From the NCBI GenBank assembly GCA_024195265.1, contig JAJLRJ010000005.1:28044473-28108472 (forward strand): a stretch of 64,000 bases of DNA, in the 5' to 3' direction. The position numbers and the translations under genes were made by a program. Numbering within the stretch: the first letter of the stretch is position 1; each line of letters begins with the position of its first letter. The stretch comes from Dendrophyllia cribrosa. Lineage: Eukaryota > Cnidaria > Anthozoa > Scleractinia > Dendrophylliidae. A model generated the notes under the pieces. That model ran no database searches. It was given only the letters and a program-made list of their open reading frames with translations, and was not told the origin of the DNA. This document shows, piece by piece, positions 10,616 through 22,427 of the stretch.

Positions 10616-10758
10616 AGTTACGATTCTAGTAGATGAGCATTTTAGGTGATTTTGTGACAGTTAAACCGATATTAAAAGTCAATCAAACTGGTTCAGAGAT
10701 AGATCTACATGTATAAACAGAAAACACCGTATTCAGCCGGTGATTTCCTGTGAATTAA

Positions 10759-10764
10759 AATAAA
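10759..10764 (+). promoter_or_regulatory. Candidate polyadenylation signal of the TenA-like gene
   Basis: AATAAA, 144 bases past the stop codon, in an A-rich context. This is a normal distance for a compact 3' UTR. Confidence 0.55.
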
Positions 10765-10854
10765 AGTAAAACTAGTTTTCTTTTTATACGCGATAATTGT
10801 TACTGTCGGTCTGAACTAAACTTACACGTAAGGACGTTACCCCAAAATTTTTCA

Positions 10855-11319
10855 TTAAGTAATCCGCATAAGAAGGATAGCGCTGAACGGCAATGGAATG
10901 TCAAACACGATGGAATGTCAAGATTTTTCATTGTTACAACTAGTGATCTCATTGGCCTAGACTCAAAAACCGCTAAAAAGTTAAGGTTCAAGGTGCATTT
11001 TGTCTACTTTTTTTAAGGTTTCAAGTAATTTGAGACCCAATCGCACAACATACAATTTTTAAAAGAAATTGTATTTGGGGAACTTCATCAAAGAAGCAAA
11101 ATTATTAGCTATTGTCTTCTGCTATTCTGATTGGTTAAGCACGAACATTTCCTAAAATTTATTTGACGCAAATGGATTTTCTCTATTTTTATAATGAAAT
11201 ATAATTATTAACCATCAGCTCCTCCTCTATTCTTGAAATCAAAGATATTCTATGTGGGAAAGAGCTAATGCCGTAGAACAATGAAGTTTGCTATCGTTCT
11301 TATGTGGAACAATACTTAA
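10855..11319 (+). mobile_element. TTAAGTA TIR element, intact copy
   Basis: The left end TTAAGTAATCCGCATAAGAA and right end TTCTTATGTGGAACAATACT(TAA) form imperfect inverted repeats bounded by TTAA. About 465 bp, no credible frame. Related copies: 26498-26890 (inverted, end lost) and 52211-54466 (split by an insertion). TTAA boundaries are typical of piggyBac-type non-autonomous elements; the assignment is inference. Confidence 0.65.
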
Positions 11320-11338
11320 AAGACGTTCTTTAATTTAA

Positions 11339-12053
11339 AGTGCCTATGAAATGAAATTTTCGACCCGTTTTTTATACTAAAAAATTGAAGTCCATGTTCC
11401 ACTGATTCATAATTTTCCAATTGAAGTTATGGTCAAGCGCGCAATCTATTTTTTTTTTCCTACCTCAAAGTTGGCCTATTTGAGCCAAAAATATGGATCA
11501 ACCAGCGCGCTGCCAAAATATGCAAATTAGGACTTGTGACGTCAACAGTTAGGCAGACCTACGTAATCAACATGGTGGTTAAAATTCATTGCCGGAGGAC
11601 ATTTCCAAGTGAGCAAAACTGCTAAAAATATAGTTAAAAAAGTGGTTTGTTTACGAGAAATACTGAAGCGTCTGAAAGCGACACCGCATTTTTGCACAAC
11701 TGATGACATCACCATGTTATTTGCTTCTGCTTCTGTTTTTCTGCCGTAAGGATCAGTTTGCCGTTTTTTTTGTTTCACTTCAAGTTTTGATACTGATCTA
11801 GGTCTGGAAACCCAGATCCAGCCATTCTCAACGGTTTGATGCAGTGATAGTGCATTCTATGTTTCTTTTTATACTTGTTCCAGGCCCCAGGACACGAAAA
11901 GTTCATTTTCGCCAACTTTGGACGTCCAAAAAAAAATACTTTTCGTTGCTTGACCATAACTTAAATTGGAAAATTATGAATCAGAGTAGTGTAACATGGA
12001 CTTCAATTTTTTAGCATGAAAAAACGGGTCGAAAATTTCATTTCATAGGCACT
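11339..12053. mobile_element. TTAA-flanked foldback, AGTGCCTATGAAATG ends
   Basis: Both ends begin AGTGCCTATGAAATGAAATT (right end on the minus strand), with arms of about 110 bp. TTAA stands at 11335-11338 and 12054-12057. The central part has no supported gene; frames at 11542-11778 and 11775-11957 (-) look random. Confidence 0.75.
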
Positions 12054-12057
12054 TTAA

Positions 12058-13960
12058 ATACGTAATACGAGGGCAAAATTCGCTGGTGTGTGGTTTATAT
12101 TTTCCAGAACAGTCCTGATTGTTGTCATTTCACGTTGTTGCATTACAAAGGACAGCTATGTAAGGGTTATTTTAAGCATTGAGGGGCTACGCCCTCGATG
12201 AAAATGACATATCCATGCCACGAGCTAGGTGCCTACAAATTACCGGCTTATTTTCCGCTTTGGGATTTTTAATCTCCGCTTTGGGATTTCCACTTGGTAA
12301 ATCTAAATCGCAAACATATTTCATTTTTCATTTTCCCCTTCGCTTCGTTATGGACGACGATGACGGGTTCACAGGAAAGAAAATGGTCGAAACATAAAAT
12401 GGCTCATCTTTTATACGGACAAGGGGACAGCCTCAGTTGTCCGTGTTATAAAGGCAGATATAGAGTGAATCATGGCATCTTCGGGACCAAGAGAACCGTC
12501 CGTAGTAGAAAGGTATCCGTATTATGGAGGTGTTCGTAAGGAGAGATTCGACTGTATATTAACGCTTTTAAAAGGACGTCAGACCATGACCTGTTTTATA
12601 CGGATACCTCTCTAATCTCTAAGGTTCTCTAATACAGACACTAGGCCGGCTGCGTCATTTTTGTGTCCGTACCACTTTTTTGTAATGTAAATGCGCCTTC
12701 AAAATTTGAACCTTTTGAGCGCAAGTTGATTCTGTTGATGAAATGGTTGGCTATAAGGTCCTATAATTCTGCATTCGCACCTGCTGTAGTTGCACTTCCA
12801 ATCACCAAGTCGGCTACCTTCTTTCATTTTACTTCCCGCTGCTCATTAACGGTAAATGTAATCAGTATTGCTTAAAATGCGGCTGACACAAAATTATCTG
12901 AGTTGACATTTTCAAATATTTCTTCCTTAAATGCAATTTCGGGTTATTTTTTTTGTTTGTTTATAAAATCATTTATGCCTTTGTAAAACATTGAATTCGA
13001 GATAAGATTGAGCACGACTTTTTCCAGTTCATTCGGAACAACTGCGCGGCTAAGGTCATAATGTCTTCAGTTGTTGGCTGTGAGAAACGATGCGGGTCTA
13101 TCTTGAGACGCTCGACAATGAACTGCAGGAAAGGTTGAAGAATTGATCACAAGGAAAAACAGTAATAATAGTAAGAGGGTCGGTATCCTTTTTCCAATAT
13201 CGACTCGACTGGTTTTAATTTATTAGCTATCGCTTGTTGTCATCCAGTTTTGCCGATCTTCAAAGGACCGGAAATTTGATGTTTTGTAGTCGCCTTGTGC
13301 CTTTCATGGTCGTTAGAATTTTGTTCTGGTAAGTTGTTTTGGTTCTACTAGTTTGGTTATATTACCCTCAGCTTGTTATGTTTGATGTTTGTATATATAA
13401 CTATGTTGCCTTGCGTTTGTACTATAAAGCTGGATGTTTATTAAAGAACGCGATAGAAGATACAACCGAGTGATTCCATACAATAACAGCGGTCTCGCGT
13501 TTTTATTACAAACCTCGACTAACGAAAATTGTTATTTTTAATGTTTTGACGTTCTCGAAGTTCGGACAGTTACATATACAATTTCGTTTCTATTTGCTTT
13601 ATTTCATAGAGGCCGACGTGTATACAGCGCAGTATGAGGCTTTTAACGGTTCATGTAAGAGGTATGCAAATGTGGATCTCTTTTATTTAAAAGAATAAAC
13701 ATCCAATTGGTGGTTTATTTATTGGGGGTTCTAAAGATGAAAGACAATACCATTATAAGAAATTGGGGAACAATTTGAAAATTATTTATAACACCTTTCC
13801 ATATCCTTATTCTTACATTAGAACAATTTTCTTCGACAGGCTAACTTAAAAGCAATTTACGTTTTTGATAATTTGGCATAGCCAAAAGAAAAATTATGGA
13901 AGGGTTTGTGGTCGCAACTTCAAAATACCATAATGTAAAGTGCGACCTCTGTGGTGCCAC
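12058..13960. other. Stretch without a supported gene
   Basis: Around 12485-12610, 'aggtatccgtattatgg' and 'atacggatacctctc' occur in opposite orientation, as in the ends of pogo/Tigger-like elements, so a decayed copy is likely. An AATAAA-like and A/T-rich mix follows. No conserved frame is recognised. Confidence 0.35.
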
Positions 13961-14068
13961 TGCGGTATAGTGGTTAGCGCGCCGGATTCTCAAAATGAAG
14001 TTTGATCGTTCGAGGCCAGGTCTCTGCCTTTGTGCCGTTTCCTAAGACAAAAAACTTTGCCCCACATT
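13961..14068 (+). mobile_element. tRNA-derived SINE head (5' part)
   Basis: 'tatagtggttagcgcgcc' fits a pol III A box and 'gatcgttcgaggcc' a B box about 35 bases on. The following 'gtgccgtttcctaagacaaa' then 'aactttgcccca' resembles the core of tRNA-derived SINEs common in marine invertebrates. The copy stops where the AGGTGCGG element begins at 14069. No intact tRNA is predicted, so it is not a tRNA gene. Confidence 0.55.
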
Positions 14069-14700
14069 AGGTGCGGTTACACGGGATACTTTTACCGTGG
14101 CAAATGACCCTTTCACCACGGGAAACTGCATTAAGTGAGTGTGACCGACATTTCCCGAGGTAAATTTCCCGTGGTAAATATCCATGGATACATAAAAAAG
14201 ATAACACGAAGCGCCCATGGCATTTAACGTGGTAAATTGCAATGGTGTTTTGATGCCCAAGGTACAAGAGCCAATCACGATGCTCCGTTTGACATCAAAA
14301 CGTAACCGCAAAGGAAAAGTGATTCACTGGATTGCGTGACATTTTTTTTTTACCTTGGCAAATCACAAATCGCGTGTAACCGCTGGTATACTAAACCCAA
14401 GTGTGATGCACCGCGGGATGATCTACCATGAGTAGTATAGGGCCATTAGATTTAAGCATCGCGATGGCCTTCCCCTGCCTTCCCCTCATTAGCTATGCTT
14501 AATCATGACGTCACAATATGCCTTCCTGCATACTAATAAACGGAATGCCTTTTCATGACGTCAACTACCTATTCCTTTTGTGTTATTCTGAAACAATAGG
14601 AACAATAGACCGGCCCAAACTTGCCCGCTCTATTCCAACTCACTTCAAAACAAAACACAACTGACACAGATATCCTTTACAGACATAGATCAAAACAATA

Positions 14701-14758
14701 TGCCTTGACCAGGACTCGAACCTGAGTTACTGCGGCCACAACGCTAGACCATCAAAGC
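14701..14758 (-). ncRNA. tRNA-like fold in the left foldback arm
   Basis: Mirror copy of the tRNA-like sequence at 17053-17110. Read on the minus strand it begins GCTTTGA and ends TCAAGGCA. See the right-arm entry for the folding details. Confidence 0.35.
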
Positions 14759-15623
14759 TGTGGTTGATATTATAGCTGAATAAACTAATTAGAGGTTTCC
14801 GAAACATTCAAGTTTAGAAGCAATAAAATTGCACAGTGTAAAAGAAACCACTTCTTATTCGTTTCTATCGCAACATTCTCATTGCCGCTTCATCGCTAAC
14901 CTCTATATCGATTTTCAGTTTCCCAGCCATCACCCACTTTAATTTTTGATTTTTTTTTCCGGTAGCTTCAATGTTCAAACTTTTAATTATGCGAACTTAC
15001 ATTGAACTAAATTTGCATGAAAAATTAGCACCTCGGAAAAATAAACAAAGCAACCAATTACATGCGTTAATCAAACAATAAACCCACACTCTGTTTAAGT
15101 AAAAATATATTTAATAATAACAAAACGCATTAAGGTTTCATCAAATCATTATGTCAACAAAAGCTGTTTTATTAAGAACAACTTAAATCCATATACTACA
15201 CAAATGATAAGGAAATCAAGAACAAAATGTTAGAATGAAATAGCTTTACGGACGTAGCGCGAATTCACTATAAGGCTGTATTGCAGTCCTAAAGCTTTGT
15301 TGCCTTTTTTTCGGAAGCAAAGGTTTCCTCTGAAAACGATTTCACGTTTGGTTCATCTCCGTGTAAGTAAATCCACTTTGTTTTATCGTTTGAATAGTGT
15401 CTTAATTTAACTGGAGAACTCGGACGGGGGTTGTAAGGATTTTGGGAACTGGTATATTTCTATAACGCCACGTTTATCATCCAAGAAATTTATTATTCGA
15501 GGCTGTTTTTGCAAATCCTTGATCATATATATAAAATGTAACTAGATATCCGCGTTTACTGTTGTGATCAAATGATACGGGTACAGGAGGGGTACAGAAA
15601 GGGTACAGGAGGGGTACAGGAGT

Positions 15624-16186
15624 TTTCACCACCACCACAATTCTATTGTTTTCACCACCACCTCCACCACAATTCTATTGTTTTCACCACCACCTTCACC
15701 ACCACAATTCTATTGTTATCACCACCACCACCACCACAATTCTATTGTTTTCACCACCACCACCACAATTCTCCACCACCACAATTTTCCACCACCACCA
15801 CAATTCTATTGTTTTCACCACCACCACCACCACAATTCTCCACCACCACAATTCCATTGTTTTCACCACCACCACAATTTTCCACCACCACCACCACCAC
15901 CACCACCACCACAATTTTCCACCACCACCACCACCACCGCCATGGTGGTGGTGGTGGCGGTGGTGGTGGTGGAAAATTGTGGTCGTGGTGGTGGAGAATT
16001 GTGGTGGTGGTAGTGAAAACAATAGAATTGTGGTGGTGGTGGTGGTGGTGGTGGTGGTGGTGGTGGTGGTGGTGGTGGCGGTGATAACAATAGAATTGTG
16101 GTGGTGGAGGTGGTGGTGAAAACAATAGAATTGTGGTGGAGGTGGTGGTGAAAACAATAGAATTGTGGTGGTGGTGGTGGTGAAAA
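15624..16186. repeat. CCA/TGG array core of the foldback
   Basis: Left of a CCATGG centre (15940-15945) runs a (CCA)n array broken by 'caattctattgttttca'; right of it runs the complementary (TGG)n form. The two halves are not equal in detail, unlike the outer arms. All long frames here (poly-His, Pro, Thr or Trp-Val) are products of the array. The flanks carry a 15-bp 'gtacaggaggg' direct repeat on the left, mirrored on the right. Confidence 0.9.
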
Positions 16187-17052
16187 CTCCTGTACCCCTC
16201 CTGTACCCTTTCTGTACCCCTCCTGTACCCCTATCATTTGATCACAACAGTAAACGCGGATATCTAGTTACATTTTATATATATGATCAAGGATTTGCAA
16301 AAACAGCCTCGAATAATAAATTTCTTGGATGATAAACGTGGCGTTATAGAAATATACCAGTTCCCAAAATCCTTACAACCCCCGTCCGAGTTCTCCAGTT
16401 AAATTAAGACACTATTCAAACGATAAAACAAAGTGGATTTACTTACACGGAGATGAACCAAACGTAAAATCGTTTTCAGAGGAAACCTTTGCTTCCGAAA
16501 AAAAGGCAACAAAGCTTTAGGACTGCAATACAGCCTTATAGTGAATTCGCGCTACGTCCGTAAAGCTATTTCATTCTAACATTTTGTTCTTGATTTCCTT
16601 ATCATTTGTGTAGTATATGGATTTAAGTTGTTCTAAATAAAACAGCTTTTGTTGACATAACGATTTGATGAAACCTTAATGCGTTTTGTTATTATTAAAT
16701 ATATTTTTACTTAAACAGAGTGTGGGTTTATTGTTTGATTAACGCATGTAATTGGTTGCTTTGTTTATTTTTCCGAGGTGCTAATTTTTCATGCAAATTT
16801 AGTTCAATGTAAGTTCGCATAATTAAAAGTTTGAACATTGAAGCTACCGGAAAAAAAAAAATTAAAACTTAAAGTGGGTGATGGCTGGGAAACTGAAAAT
16901 CGATATAGAGGCTAGCGATGAAGCGGCAATGAGAATGTTGCGATAGAAACGAATAAGAAGTGGTTTCTTTTACACTGTGCAATTTTATTGCTTCTAAACT
17001 TAAATGTTTCGGAAACCTCTAATTAGTTTATTCAGCTATAATATCAACCACA

Positions 17053-17110
17053 GCTTTGATGGTCTAGCGTTGTGGCCGCAGTAACTCAGGTTCGAGTCCT
17101 GGTCAAGGCA
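17053..17110 (+). ncRNA. D-arm-less tRNA-like fold in the right foldback arm
   Basis: The acceptor GCTTTGA pairs with TCAAGGC (one wobble) and is followed by a single A. The T arm is TCAGG-TTCGAGT-CCTGG, with an exact B box GGTTCGAGTCC. A possible anticodon arm is GTTGT-GGCCGCA-GTAAC, with two wobbles and no U33. No D stem can be drawn and there is no variable loop, so the total is 58 nt. It is more likely a degenerate tRNA-derived SINE or pol III promoter than a functional tRNA. Confidence 0.35.
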
Positions 17111-17423
17111 TATTGTTTTGATCTATGTCTGTAAAGGATATCTGTGTCAGTTGTGTTTTGTTTTGAAGTGAGTTGGAATAGAGCGGGCAAGTTTGGGCCG
17201 GTCTATTGTTCCTATTGTTTCAGAATAACACAAAAGGAATAGGTAGTTGACGTCATGAAAAGGCATTCCGTTTATTAGTATGCAGGAAGGCATATTGTGA
17301 CGTCATGATTAAGCATAGCTAATGAGGGGAAGGCAGGGGAAGGCCATCGCGAGGCTTAAATCTAATGGCCCTACACTACAACCATGGTAAATGCCATTTA
17401 CCGTGGTGTGTGTAACCGCACCT

Positions 17424-19570
17424 ATTGCAACAACCACTCAGACATTCACAATCTAAACACTCAGCTTGTTGCGTTCGATGAAGAGAACACTTAATAATTT
17501 TGTGGTCCTGCGAAACGCTTCAAGGATTTTTCGTTGGATCGTTTTGGAATTAAAGCGCAATTGGAACCGTTCGGACCATTTAGAATTACGTCACAATCGG
17601 TGGGATCTATGTGATCTCGTGGGTGTCCTGTAAACGCAAGTGAAACACTTCAAGTATTTTTCGTTCCATTTAGAACCTTCGGCGACATTTAGAATCAAAT
17701 CACAATACAGTTCACTATATTCACTTTTTACAACACTTGTGAAAATACTACACCTAATAATTGCAAATTTCTCTAGAATCCATTAAATAAATATAATCCT
17801 AACTATGTACATGGCATTTGGAAATGGAACTAAAACAAAACAGTCAATCTTAGAAATCCTATAGAAATTGGTATGTTCTCAAGTTCTACTACTACAAGTT
17901 CTACATGGCCTTCTTTTAGCAGGTTTTTCATGTCAGCAGTAGTAATCGTGCCAAGTTTCATGTCAATGAATTGCATTGTTTTAGAGATATAGCATTTTTT
18001 TAAACGTTTTTCGGGATGCGGCTGAGCGTCTCCATGTACGAAACAAAGACAATAATTTTTCACTCAGTTTGTAGACTTTTCTCAAGCGAGGAAGCAAATC
18101 TTAGGTATTTTAAAACTTTGAACTGTACAGTTTTTTTTAGTCCTTTATTGCTGCGAGCCCTAAGGCGAACAGCACACTAATCGTGACAGGCTCCCTGTGT
18201 TTCATTTGACCGAGTGAGACCTGGGCGCTTTATATACGACACAACAGATCGTTTTGAGCTTTTCGTGGACGATTTCGTGGACGATAATTTTCAGTGAGGA
18301 CGCAGTATGTATCGTCAGCGGCAGTAGTTGTAGAATTGTGCGTGGTCAGGGTAGGCCTGAACATGTACAACTGTATTAGTAACTGTAAAAACAACTGTAT
18401 TAGAGCGCGCTAAAATTGCGAATTAATCTCGCGATCATAGTCATTTTGAGAGAAAACGATGAATGTTATCGAGTTTCTGAACGTAATTTCTCTCGAGTCA
18501 GCAATTGCATGGTTGAAAGAAAAAAAAAACCTGATAAAGAGCAACCACACACGTCCGGAGTGTGACACTGTGTTTGAGCAATTTTTGAGTGACATTCCGT
18601 TCTTTTTTAACTTGTCAAATTTGATTCATTTTTGAACTTTAATTAGTACTTTGCTGACGCAATTTGACGACATTAAATGCTCTATTTTAGCGCACGCTAA
18701 TACATTTGGTTTTTTGTTATATAGCGCGGCACCCTTAAAAGTAACCAAAGCCGAGGTTTTGCGTTCTTGCTCGAGGTAACCCATCACATGAATGAGTCTG
18801 TAATCGATGTATACAAAAACACAGTAATCATCACAGAGCCTATTGACATTCATTATAAGTATTGACACTATTTGATGAGTAACATCGCAGCACTTTACTG
18901 GCTCTCAGCTATTTCTAGTTTAACTATATCCTTGGGTAGGCGCCTCGCATGCGGCTTTGCGTCCTGCTCGCGCTGTTCCCTTTGGTCCCATTCTCGTCCC
19001 TAGAGCCCTCGTTTCGTTTGGTCAGTGAAAAAAAAAGGAAGGCTCTGGGACCAAAGCCTTCCGGATGTCGTAAAATCCACGACATCCGTTAGCGCATGCC
19101 TAATGCATTAATGTACTATTGCGCTTGCTCAATACCAGAAACCGGAAATAAAAAAAACCTTTCTTGTGTATGTTCTCGTCTCCAGAGCCCTCGTTTCGTT
19201 TGGTTGAGCTCTGGAGAGGAGAATGTCATGTGTGTGGAATGGCGTTCGAAAGGACTGTACAAGACTTTACTACAGGAAAACATCTCGCTGAAAAAGAAAG
19301 AAGAAAAGCTTTGCGTGCTGCTGTTATTTAGAAGAAAGATTGTCTGTATTTTGCCTACTGATTTAGAAAAGCCTCGATAAGTCAACCGATTTCTTTCGCA
19401 ATTGGGAGCTATGTATTTATCGTTTCGCCACTGAACGCTATGATATCCGACCAAATTAGTTGATGGGACAGTTAAGTTTGTTGATGGACACTCTGTGGTC
19501 ATTGAGTAGGCTTATTTCATAGAACAGTGGTAAGAAATACCGAGGAACGTTTGTTTTGCATTAGTTTCAT
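17424..19570. other. Stretch without a supported gene
   Basis: Short frames only. A 77-aa minus frame at 17830-18063 looks protein-like in composition but has no splice context or recognisable motif. Near 18145 a 'ctttattgctgc' to 'actaatcgtg' segment is repeated in diverged form near 24685. Around 19010 and 19185 'agagccctcgtttcgtttgg' occurs twice. These are dispersed repeat traces. Confidence 0.35.
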
Positions 19571-19580
19571 GTTATTTTAA

Positions 19581-20134
19581 AGTGCCCCTGTGATCAAATT
19601 TTTGATTTTGATTTTTTTATATTTTCGTGTTCAATTAGACTTTCTTACTCATCTTGCCAAATGTCAATTCATTACGAACATCAGAAGTCATTTTATTTTA
19701 ATACTTATTTCCGAGAATTTACGGCCGCCATTAATCAACCTTGTTCCAAAGCTTGGTTGCGAATGGGAGACAGTGACGTCAAAGACTCAAACATACCTCA
19801 CGGGTTGAAATTATAATAACAATCAGCATAGAAAATTGCACGAAGAACACGTCCAAAGTTTTTGTTGCTTTTCGCGTGATTTTCAATACTTATTGTTATT
19901 ATAAATTCAACCCGTGAGGTATTTTTGAGTCTTTGACGTCACTTTCTCCCATTCGCAACCAAGCCTTGGAACAACGTTGATTAATGGCGGCCGTAAATTC
20001 TCGGAAATAAATGTTGAAATAAAATGATTTCTGATGTTCGTAATGAATTGAAATTTGGCAAGATGAGTAAGAAAGTCTAATTGTACACGAAAATGTAAAA
20101 AAATGAAAATCAAAAATTTGATCGCAGGGGCACT
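19581..20134. mobile_element. TTAA-flanked foldback, AGTGCCCCTGTGATCA ends
   Basis: A nearly complete palindrome of 554 bp: left 'agtgcccctgtgatcaaatt', right 'atttgatcgcaggggcact'. The mirror continues inwards through 'gacgtca' and 'cctcacgggttgaaatt'. TTAA stands at 19577-19580 and 20135-20138. The 68- and 72-aa frames are mirror products of the arms. Confidence 0.8.
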
Positions 20135-20138
20135 TTAA

Positions 20139-21090
20139 TTGGGCTTCAAGCGACCTTCGTCTCCCTAGATTTGTATTTCAAGTTGTAGCAAGGAGTACTA
20201 CCTAATAAAGGAAATATAACTTGCTTACAAAAGTGCTGATAGCGTTGTTGAATTGTTGTTATTTAAAATGGGTCACCTAGTGGTAATATTTCTTTTCACC
20301 CTTGGGCTTTCTTCAGGATGCCTGCCTCTCTTTACTCGTCCCTGTAGCAAGCAACATACTTCTTTAATATTCGTGGCCGCTTATAGTTTCGTCTTCCAAG
20401 ACACATACTGATTATTTTCGGAAACGAATCGCTCACATTTAGCGACAATCAGATCCCGTTACACTTTGAAATTTAGCAGCCGTATCTTTACCTGCTAAAC
20501 CAAACAACAAAACTGAGTGCATGGTTGTTGATTGCGTTGAAATTGAAACGCTGGTTTTGTTGATGTAGTCGTCATAGTCAACATTTGAAATTCAATCGGA
20601 AGTAAAACCTTATGCGTAGAAGGGTAAATGTTTTTACCTTGTTGCGCATTCCTTATTAAATGGCCAATCAAAAAATTCAAATTTTTGTCTGTTACCAGAG
20701 CTACACGAGACGCAATTTACAAACACCCGTGGAGCTCTGGGGACGAGAATGCTTGGGTCCATATTATTTTCTGTAAGTTTGTGTCCAATAAAGTTGATAG
20801 GAAAAAAAAACAATTATAAAGAAAATATAGCTGCATTACAAGAATTTCCGGTTTAAAATGCAAATTCGGCCGCCATGTTGATGTAACAAAGTGGTCACCA
20901 AAATGGCGTACGCATACCATGTAATGTTATTTTCTAAGTATTATTTTCCCTATAACTCGGTTATTAAAGATCTCTGGGCTTTAAAATTTTGCCAAGTCGT
21001 TTCATTTGGCATTCTCTACAAGGTCTTATCCCTGTTATTGCTCTCAAAGACAGAAAAACAGACTGCTTACGCAGATGAAACCGATCTATT
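20139..21090. other. Stretch without a supported gene
   Basis: AT-rich, with short overlapping frames on both strands and no recognisable domains or repeats beyond 'gagctctggggacgagaatg' near 20731, which resembles the repeat trace near 19205. Confidence 0.35.
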
Positions 21091-21261
21091 AGGGTGCGTT
21101 CGATTGGGAAATCCGGATTTCGGATTTCCTGAAAAAACGCAAAATCCAAAAACAGATTTCCAATTACCGAAATCCTTCTCCGCGATGGATTTCCATGAAC
21201 AATGGAAATCCGGAATCCGGATTTCAAAATAGAAATCCGGATTTCCCAATTGAACGCACCT
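21091..21261. mobile_element. MITE, GGTGCGTTCGATTGGGAAAT ends
   Basis: The left 'ggtgcgttcgattgggaaat' is mirrored by 'atttcccaattgaacgcacc' on the right. The interior is built from 'aaatccggatttc' words. About 170 bp, non-coding. Confidence 0.75.
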
Positions 21262-22395
21262 TTTGAGAAACTAGTACAACATTGATTTCTTCTTTCAAAA
21301 AAAGTCACACAACTCAAAGGAATGACCACTTTAAAGTACTTTTCGCGGAATAGGCCCATTTCATTATATTAAAATTCTTAATTGGTTCTAACATTTATCC
21401 TGTCTTGGTTCTAAGGCGAAGGGGAATGAAACAAAATAAATCACATTGAGGTTCAGAGAAGAATAATTAACTTTTGTTTTTTTTTTCACCCCTAAGCCTC
21501 GGAGTCACGTTAGAACTGGTTTTAATATATTTTTATTCTTTGAAGACACTGATATCTTACCTTCACTAAGTGTTTTATAAAACAGATTCTAATAATGATT
21601 GGGTAAAATGCAAAAGGGAGCATTAGGTTTTAAGTCGTGGAGCGAAGTGGCAGTGGTTCGCGCGCGACCGAGTTGCGTGCAAGGCGTAGAAGATTATCCG
21701 ACCCATTTCCCCCCCACACCGGGATGAGGAAATCAGTCAAGTAAGTCAAAATGTCATTGCATGTTCGCTCAGTCACATAATTTTGATTGGTTGTAGAAAT
21801 TTATTTAGCCACCGAAAGAAATGTACAATTGACAGTACATTTTAAGAGTCTTATTCCAGTTTCAATTTGCCTTTAATTGCCGAGTCCCATTCTGATTGTA
21901 TATTATTTGAAATTTCACAGCACGCCCAGTGGGAAACGGACTGAAATATTTTGTAGTTTATTTATATTAACATATTGAACAATTCTCCCACTGAGGAATG
22001 TGATATCTCAACGCGGGAAACCCTTCTATATCTTCCCACTCACACATGCTTCCATTTTTACCCCAATTAACCGAACGTTATAGATTCCAATCTGTAATCG
22101 AAACATCTTGGGATCTTTGTAAGATATTTTATCCAATCTTCGGAAAATCCAGAAAATTGATCAAAAACATTTGCACACCTTCGGACATCATTTGGAAAAT
22201 TTTCCAAAGTCTTTGGATATCTTGGAAACATCTTCAGGAATAATCCCGTTAGTATAATGAAGAAAATACTGGTAAACAAAAATAAACAAAATACAGCTTG
22301 GAGATATGAAATATCTCTTCTCGGTGCATTCATGTATTATCTTCACTTGGCAACTGAATGAAATTGACACTTGGTAGTTTTTTTTCATCATCATC

Positions 22396-22427
<32 letters not shown>

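Larger units (their letters stand above)
14431..17380. mobile_element. Giant foldback element with near-identical ~1.2-kb arms
   Basis: Left arm 14431-15623 and right arm 16187-17380 are reverse complements, with only a few differences seen along more than 1 kb. For example 'ttcacgtttggttcatctcc' on the left has one changed base on the right. Ends read (A/T)GTAGT(A/G)TAGGGCC. ACCATG stands just before (14425-14430) and just after (17381-17386) and is present once in the uninterrupted host copy at 27.8 kb, so it is a 6-bp target duplication. The element encodes no transposase. Its core is a CCA/TGG array. Confidence 0.85.
14069..17423. mobile_element. AGGTGCGGTTACAC MITE, split by a 2.95-kb foldback
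   Basis: The left part (14069-14430) matches the copy at 27418-27825, starting AGGTGCGGTTACAC and continuing through 'ttaccgtgg' and 'caccacggg' words. The right part (17381-17423) gives the missing end, 'ccgtggtgtgtgtaaccgca' then CCT. Together they make one element of about 400 bp. ATT flanks it on both sides, a possible 3-bp target duplication. Confidence 0.75.

Noticed and set aside
13961..14040. Functional tRNA gene
   Set aside because: A and B boxes are present but no complete cloverleaf forms, and SINE-type sequence follows.
15572..16237. Long overlapping frames rich in His, Pro, Thr, Trp and Val on both strands
   Set aside because: All follow from the CCA/TGG array in the foldback core; no codon or domain evidence for a protein.
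17830..18063. 77-aa minus frame with protein-like composition
   Set aside because: No splice context, no recognisable domain, and the flanks look like repeat; not listed as a gene.
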